From Takakia lepidozioides (taxonomy: Eukaryota; Streptophyta; Takakiopsida; Takakiales; Takakiaceae), in contig CM060731.1 in assembly GCA_030704615.1 (NCBI GenBank), positions 61,300,756 through 61,364,755 of the forward strand: a stretch of DNA of 64,000 nucleotides. The letters are read 5' to 3'. Numbering within the stretch: the first letter of the stretch is position 1; each line of letters starts with the position of its first letter. Under the pieces are notes generated by a model. It did no database searches. It was not told where the DNA came from and saw only the letters and a program-made list of their open reading frames with translations. A program made the position numbers and the translations under genes. Of the stretch, positions 57,461 through 64,000 are shown in pieces.

Positions 57461-60400
57461 ATGGCTTCCTCTGAAGCGGAGTTCTTCTCTGACGACAAAC
57501 CAGTGTCGTTCTCCCAGGAAGTCATTGACAATGGATTTGCAATTGTTCTGGAACATGTCTTGGCTACCCGTTTTCAGCTTCAGAATGGCTCCATCTTTTT
57601 GGAGAAAGAGGTGTATGATTTGAAAAGGAAGTTGTTGAAATACTCTTTCCAAAACCGTGATGAGACGTCTCATATCAACCAGTGGAGAGTGCGCCCTGGT
57701 CGATACAGAGTACTTGGAGAGCCTCGGCGAAAGTCCCTTGGGTCATATGTGACGCCCGGACTGCTGCTTCGGTCGTTGAAGACAAGAGGGAGGTGGTGGT
57801 GAAAAAAGAACAGACGTCCTCCACTCCAATCGTTGAGCTTTCGGATTCGTCCAATGATGACATAAGTGAAATTCCAAATCCAGTCCTTCCTACTGTGGTT
57901 GGAGAAGCTGATAAAGAAGAGATTTGTAGTGTCATTCCAAAATTACGGGCGATGGGAGGAATGGCTGGATTCAAAAGTGAGTTGCAAGGAATTGATTGGG
58001 AATCTTTGAAGCAGGTGCCTGTGAAGTTCTTGCCAGATACTTTTGATGGCGATATCCTATTCGAGCTGCCTCCTCCTCCGCGAGTTGGAGGTGTAACAAT
58101 CATGATGCATGGAATGGACAAGAAACACGACGGGCACCCGTGGTGCAGAACAAAAACATCCAATATTCATAATGATGACAAGCTTGTTTTCAGGAGAACA
58201 GTTTGCAATGGACACCTTAGGTGTGATAATTTGAATTGCAGACACTTTCTTCAGTCTGGGGTTCATAATCAAAGCGAATGGGAGGGTCTGGCGGAAAATC
58301 CATTTCAGCCTGGGACTGCCCCACCACCGGCAAACACTTTCATCTGCAAATTCTGCAAACTTGTGCCATCCTGCTTGGTGCTCTGCGGAGCAAGAATGTA
58401 CTATATTGTCCACCGTTTGAAAACAATGACAAGAGCTTGTGTGCATTTCGGATTCCATAACCATCCTGTCTCGAAGGGGGATTACAGGGAGAGTGTTGAG
58501 ACAGTATCGAGGTTGATTAAATATGAGTTCGGGAAAAACCCATCCGCAACAACATCTGCAATTGCTCTTGGCGCAAGCAAGTCCTTCTTGGAAAGCCATA
58601 TTTTGAGTGAAGGGGATTATGTGGGAACTAAACTTGACGGTGCAGCATTGGACCTGGTCATGGATCATTTCTCCACTTTGAGTTCACCTAACATTCGGCA
58701 TCAGATCAACGCATTAAGAATGGGCTCTGGTATCAGAGGCTACATAGACAACATTTTGGAGTTGAAACGAGTGAGCAAGTATGATTACATCCAGGACAAT
58801 GTATTCCCAGGTCAAGGTGCCATCAAAGTTTTTCTTTTCAAAATGTCGACTGTTGGGGAGGGCAGTGGGGTTAGCCTCGTGAAGCAGATGCAGAAGACTG
58901 AGGACTTGCAGAACTGTTTTCTTATGTTTGATCATGTGAAACGAGTGAAGGATTGGACGACAATGGCTTGTCATGTCTACGATCCAGTATACCAACGAGT
59001 TATGACAATTGCAGTTTGTGACATGCAATCCGAGGATATGGAATCCCAGAAGCTCATGTGGAATTCCCTGATACGTGTCATGGGCTACCATCTCCAAATT
59101 TTGCAGGTTTCATGGCGGATAGTGCTCAAGCAAATTTCAATGCTGTTCGTATTGTCTTCGGATCGGGCGACCCAAAAGTGCCAATGCGAGGAAGAGAGCG
59201 TACATGTCTATTCCATTGGACACAATCTCTGGAAAAACATACAAAATCGGACATCAAACCAGAGATGCAGACTCATCACCGTAAATTGTGCAAAGAGTAC
59301 AAAGATGCTAGAACAATGAAGGAGGCGGACACTTTGTTCCAGACAATTTGTGCCTGGTGGTTCTCTTCTGGAGCTGCATCACTTGAGAGTATGAGAGCAT
59401 TGGAAGATTGGCTAGCGTTTTGGCACTTCCGGTATAGACAGTGGGGAGCAGCCATGCCAGTGGTACGAGGCTTATATTTCTTGCTTTATTCATACATTTA
59501 CTTTCCATTTTATTGTGTCCTCGCTTTCTTTATGTTGTTTTCTGTTCACTGTTTGGAAGTGTGGTTCTGCACTTTGCAGAACATGTCCATTGAGGAAATG
59601 GCGGACATGCCATCTTGCAATTTGGCAGAAACTGTGCACAACGCATGGTTGCAGCAGTCTGGGAAACGAGGTCGGGATTTGTATGTGGCAACAACAGATG
59701 ATTTGATACGTGCCTTGCAACAACAAACCCGATACCGTGATTTCTTACGAGGTGGGGTTGGTAGCAAGGGTCCAGACAAATGGGAGTTGATGTTGCGTGT
59801 TGCAAACAGATCTAGGGATCCAATCAAGATAGCACGGGCGGTGAGCATGTATGCCCAGGGAACGGCACTTGTTTCTAGAGTTCCACATCTTGAAAGGGAG
59901 GAGAGATTCGACTCCTGTAAGAGAAAATTGAACACTCCACCTGGTTCGGATTCCGATTCGCACAAGGCAGACCGTGATAACTTCTCGAAGCCTCGTGTTC
60001 CCCTGCGTGACAGCTCCATGTCCGGAACCTCCAACACGACGGCAAGCTCCAGCATCAAACAGTGCCACTGAAAATGGTGCAGGAGAGAAACAACCCCCTT
60101 GATGTGCTTGAGTCCGCATGCTCCGACCACGTTTGGCACATAGAATGCACAAGTGTAGGGTCTCGTGTGAAATGTACAGCGATCAGGGCAACTAATTTCG
60201 AGAAGTGCACTTCATCTATATCCAGAGGTGGTGCCCGAACTCATGCTCCGACTTTCACGGGTTTGATGCGTCCATACGGTCAACCAGAAGCCAAGAACCA
60301 CAAGTTCTGGTTCTGCGCAGATGATTGTGCCAGATGTGTGCATGGAATTGTGCGTCCTTCCGTAGTGATGAAGCCATCTCCTCCAACCGTTTGGCCCGTG

Positions 60401-60772
60401 AAGGTGGGAACACATCTCAGCTTTCAGGAGATTGAAATGCTCGAGGAGGCAGGTTTTTCCCTTGCGAGACAACCCCAACTCCATGCATGTGCTACTACTT
60501 ATGCGTCCTCCCGGGTCCCCCCGACAAATCCTGACTTGTGGCCAACCAAACGAGATGGAAAGCTCGTTCGACGTTTCCCTCCAACCGCTGAACACTTTGG
60601 CAAAGTGGAGTCCGCAAAAATGCTCCAAGCTCGTGTTGGAAGCACCACGGAAGTACCCGATCTAGGATATGGTGTAAGTAAAAATAAAGGGCCTGCAACT
60701 CATGACAATTCATCCAGTCAGTCCACCATTTATCCCAGGCTGCAGCGGAAGAGAAAACCTGGAAACAAATGA
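57461..60772 (+). pseudogene. Mutator-like (MULE) transposase, frame-broken
   Basis: The ATG at 57461 begins MASSEAEFFSDDK in frame 2. From about 57720 the reading moves to frame 1 (KVPWVICDA). A zinc-binding WRKY/GCM-like region lies at about 58190-58470 (FRRTVCNGHLRCDNLNCRHF, CVHFGFHNHPV). Near 58920-59030 FDHVKRVKDW and TIAVCDMQSED begin the transposase core. Near 59085 a frame change leads to PNFAGFMADSAQANFNAVR with the second Asp, then RERTCLFHW. A 117-nt GT-AG intron (59463-59579) keeps frame 3. MPSCNLAETVHNAWLQQSGK and DDLIRALQQQ follow. Near 60050 another shift leads to the Cys/His-containing end (WHIECTSVGSRVKC, FWFCADDCARCVHG), stopping at 60772. Frame changes at about 57720, 59085 and 60050 make it non-functional as read. 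Confidence 0.75.
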
Positions 60773-62555
60773 CGATTCGTAATTAAGAGTTTCCTAGACA
60801 TATCGCTTGTCTTCTCTTATTGATGATCCCTGGAGGGTAACCAAATGCCATTGAGCTTGACTTCTTCACTCGCTTTGATCCCTTGTCTTTGCACCTTTCA
60901 CCGGTCGCGCTATGCTTGTTGTGATGCTCACTTTAGACCCTGTAATGTTCTTGCCTTGCTCCCATATTAACACATGTATCTGATTTGGCTTTGCAGAGAA
61001 GTGCATGGAGGAACTATTCCACTACATGCTGGCAGCAGTTCATCCTTCTTAGTACACCACCTATATCATATATGTTCACTAAGCCTGCAGCTTGACATCT
61101 TTTGTAAACATGAATCAGATGCTTAGATGCCTGAGAATTGGGCTTCACAAATACTTTCTACCATCCCAACCCCATCTCTATGTTAGAGTCATTCTACTTC
61201 ACCCTCAAGCTCCACTAGTCTCACCCCAGAATCGTCGTAATCCCCATGCTTTACTGAAAAACAACCTCCACTAGTGCCGAAATCTCGAGAGATGACTATC
61301 CGCCACCACTTGTTTTATACTTCCCCTGATCATAACTTTGGTATCTATCTACGCCGCCACTTCACGTGATCGTTTAATCTCTAGACCCCACACTTAATTA
61401 ATTGCAACTTCAGGCCTAAAGATTTAGTGGCCACCAGGTATTATCCCCCTCTGTTCCACTGGCCTGGTTGTTTTGCTAAATATATCTTAAAGCAACGTGT
61501 ACCTCTTTCTATCCATCCTTTGTCCTAGCTAATATTATTGTGGCCGCTCTGCTCACTAAATCACCGTTCAGTCTTTTGTCTTAGGCCTGCAGTGTCAGTC
61601 CTCGTGATGAATAATCCAGCCTGTCATCCTGCCAGCTCGTCATCCATCCACTAATACCAATTGGCTATCTCATCCCTGTTTTTCCATCCAACTTTCTCAC
61701 TGTCCATCCGTTGATGACAATTTGTCAACTTCATCCTGTTAACTCCAATGATAAATCATTTTTTCATCTCCCACTTCATAACCCAAGCATCCCTTTTGTC
61801 TGCTTCTTGCACGCCTTCCGTGTTCTTTTCACCACCTCGATTCGACCTACAATGGTCGGGTATTCACAATCATCACTTCCACATCTGCTGTTCATGACAG
61901 GACCTACGACATCACGGTTTCCAATTTCCCCAATTGCACATGTCCTGATTTTGTGAATATGCTATCAACCAGTTTGGGCAAGAGAGGTAAATTCATACCC
62001 TGCAAACATTTGTATTTCATATTTTTGAAGAGGATGGTTTGCGATCCCAAACGTGACAACTTCATTCATCAGGCCACTATGAGTTTCAACGAGGTCAATA
62101 CTCTATTGCAGCGGGATACAACACATGGGTAGCATCAACTATGCAATGTGGTATGTGGACGACCATGATTTGAAATGTGTAATTCACATCAATTCGTCGG
62201 CGGTGCAATGATATGGCCTCCAACTATACAGAGTGAGCTCTGAGTGACAACTTTTAAAAGCACATTTGTCATTGCACCGTTCGAAGTCTACATGTCTTGC
62301 TGTCGCTATGCACTACAATCATCTTTTGAAGATGATCCTAACTCTCATTGTTATTTGAGGAGGGAGGAAGGTCTTCCCGTGGCAGCCTTTATGGCGCACA
62401 TTTTGTGAGGATATTTTCTCATCCTCGTAATTGTAAAAGTGAAACAAACATTTGTAATTGCACAATGTTGGATGCTACAATTGTAGGCCTCATGGTACTC
62501 TTGATTCTATTTAGGCAAGATTCCCTGCATTAATTCCACGGTCATAGGACCATCC
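60773..62555. other. No gene recognised
   Basis: 3' flank of the MULE gene. 61600-61760 holds CATCCATCC-type motifs, inverted relative to the GGATGGATGA array at 48870-49225. Short ORF at 61711-61956 has no recognised product. Confidence 0.4.
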
Positions 62556-62559
62556 TCGG

Positions 62560-62725
62560 TTATAGGCGGCGCATGTTAATGCTGACGTGGCACATGACGG
62601 ACAATGCCACGTCATCATTTGCCGCCACATCAGCATGCTGACATGACGCTCACGCCACGTCAGCTGGCGTGAGCGTACACTCACGCCACGTCACTCTTGC
62701 GTGAGCGTACGCTCACGCCATTGCG
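62560..62725. repeat. GTGAGCG/CGCTCAC palindromes
   Basis: Includes the perfect 16-bp palindrome GTGAGCGTACGCTCAC near 62700, and repeated CACGCCACGTCA. It lies at the 3' side of the second gag-like ORF. Confidence 0.8.
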
Positions 62726-63775
62726 TCGTTGGTTCTTCACCACCAACCTCTTCGTTGTCACCTTCCCTTTTCCAGCCATGATCCGCTCCATCAGCTTCTT
62801 CGTTGAGGTGTGCTTCTTCCTGCCTGTCATGTTTCTTCTTCTCTGATGTTGGTATTGTTTCAGATTCACATCCCTTCATCATCTGAGGTTTGTCTGGGCG
62901 AGCAGCCCTTGTTTGATTTACTACAATGAAGGGCAGCTCCGGATTTGCTTGATTATCACCATCCTTCTGTTGTGGTTGTCTTGGCAGATGTTCCCTCAAC
63001 CTTCCTTCTCTTTCAGGCAGACAGTTGTCCGCCTTGTCTTCCCATTTTCACCTCCTTCACAAGTGAAGTACTTACCTTCCTCTTTTTTTTGCTCCAGCCT
63101 CTCAGGTAATGTCTTCTTCACGTGCTTGTTGCCTTCATATTTCCAGCTCTTGTTTAGCTTTTTCAGGCTTGCATCCTTCTCTTGTTTGCTATTGTTGCGA
63201 TCAGCTCCTTCATCATGTTGCACCCCTTCCTGCTTGTCACTTCCCTCATTCTCCCCTTCATGTGCCGCTCCAGATTTGTTCTTCCTTGTTGTTTGAGGAT
63301 TGATTTGGTAAGCTACCCTGGTTTTTATCACTCCAGCGAAGGGTAGCTCATTTTTTCTTTTGTTCTCACAGCTTGGCATTGCTCTTTGCAGAAATTCCCT
63401 GGCTTCTTCACCCCATTGCTGGTCCTCACTCTTGGACTGCCAGCCTTGTCCCTCCTTGGTAGTAAGGTGTGCTCCATCTTCCCCATTCTTCGTAGGTCCG
63501 TTTGATGCTCCACCCTCCATGTTACCAGGGCCACTCCTCCCTTGGTGCTCATCCCTTGACCATTTACTGTTCTCCATCGGTTCTCCCTCATGTTTGAGCA
63601 GCATTTCCCATGCTTTGATTGCCACTTTCCTCCGTAGCTGATCTCGTGCCCTCCCTCTTTGTTTGATTCTAATCAACCTGTTTGTGTTGGCAACTTTGTG
63701 ACCATGACCTTCTTGCTTCTTGGCTGCCCACCATCTGCAGAATTTCTTTGGAACCCCACTGGCCTGCCTCGGCAT
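62691..63775 (-). CDS. Gag-like charged protein with repeated ELPFAGV module
   Basis: An ATG at 63775 opens a Lys/Gln/Glu-rich reading frame (MPRQASGVPKKFCRWWAAKK) to 62996, and a second block in another frame ends at 62691. The module NELPFAGVIKTRV and, after KYFTCEGGENGK and LREHLPRQP, PELPFIVVNQTR follow the plan of the ORF at 47954-48624 (EYFTDEEGKGGK, LWKTLPKRP, DLPFVGVVQTR). No pol region follows in the window. Function unknown; gag-like by comparison with its integrase-linked copy. Confidence 0.5.
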
Positions 63776-63779
63776 GTCT

Positions 63780-64000
63780 TCGAATACGGGGATTGCTAGT
63801 CCGTGAGCGGCTCACGTGAGCGGGAAGATGCGTGAGCGAGAAGATGTCAATCCGTGAGCGGAAAGATGCTCACGCCAGAGGGTGTAGGGGCCCACATCCG
63901 CGGACGGTGATAACCCAGGGGACCTATTCCCGTGGGAACGAGTGAAAATGTAATGCGTACCTGGATGTGAAGTTGGATGAACGTTGGATGAATGGTGGAT
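63780..64000. repeat. GTGAGCG cluster and start of a GGATGAATG array
   Basis: Repeats the layout right of the first gag-like ORF: GTGAGCG motifs (63802-63875), CCGCGG and CCCGTGGG motifs, then GTTGGATGAA repeats running off the window. Confidence 0.6.

Noticed and set aside
57682-59319. Treating the 545-residue ORF as a complete transposase
   Set aside because: Its last 70 residues are out of frame with the family; the true continuation is in another frame from about 59085, and the zinc end is in a third.
48870-61760. GGATGGATGA (left) and TCATCCATCC (right) as terminal inverted repeats of a 13-kb element
   Set aside because: Similarity is limited to a short simple word; no longer alignment or target duplication could be found by eye.

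Overview
The window is nuclear DNA of a green land plant, most likely from the non-seed grade (bryophyte, lycophyte or fern). The evidence is two PPR proteins of the PLS-DYW class, a plant GRAS regulator split by a GT-AG intron, a five-exon ARM/TPR gene of plant type, remains of an alpha/beta-hydrolase-NB-ARC-LRR (HNL) immune receptor, and heavy loads of LINE, Ty3/gypsy and Mutator-like elements. No species can be named from the sequence. All calls rest on reading translations, splice signals and repeats by eye; no database search was possible.

Layout. 0.5-1.5 kb: a degraded gene with ParB-like motifs. 2.0-5.8 kb: an HNL receptor pseudogene whose first part lies inverted relative to the rest. 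6.2-8.3 kb: a direct duplication flanking an acyl-activating-enzyme pseudogene. 8.4-18.0 kb: two divergently oriented PPR-DYW paralogues, both apparently intact, 4.5 kb apart. 19.4-30.5 kb: a stack of nested mobile elements. A LINE (called LINE-A here) is interrupted by a solo LTR (5-bp target duplication) and by a 4.9-kb inverted-repeat element (8-bp target duplication); the latter contains a second, internally deleted LINE (LINE-B). 33-35.6 kb: the GRAS gene. 36.4-41.0 kb: the intact ARM/TPR gene, with several LINE-B tails in its third intron. 43-47 kb: gene-poor sequence full of hairpins, palindromes and tandem repeats. 47-48.6 kb and 62.7-63.8 kb: two copies of a gag-like ORF on the minus strand, the first joined to a gypsy integrase without protease or reverse transcriptase.

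The most unusual part is 50.6-60.8 kb. A multi-exon minus-strand gene (now broken) carries a DGNH-type motif resembling ParB/sulfiredoxin-fold proteins. It lies head-to-head with a broken Mutator-like transposase gene. The introns, and one exon, of the minus-strand gene carry at least 14 copies of a near-perfect palindrome built around GAATGNCG....CGNCATTC, with matching changes in both arms. A ParB-like protein, a transposase and clustered palindromes together suggest a large two-gene mobile element with its own binding sites; this is inference.

The genes likely to work in the host are the two PPR-DYW proteins (organelle RNA editing), the GRAS protein (transcription) and the ARM/TPR protein. 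Nearly everything else is decayed receptor, enzyme or mobile-element sequence.
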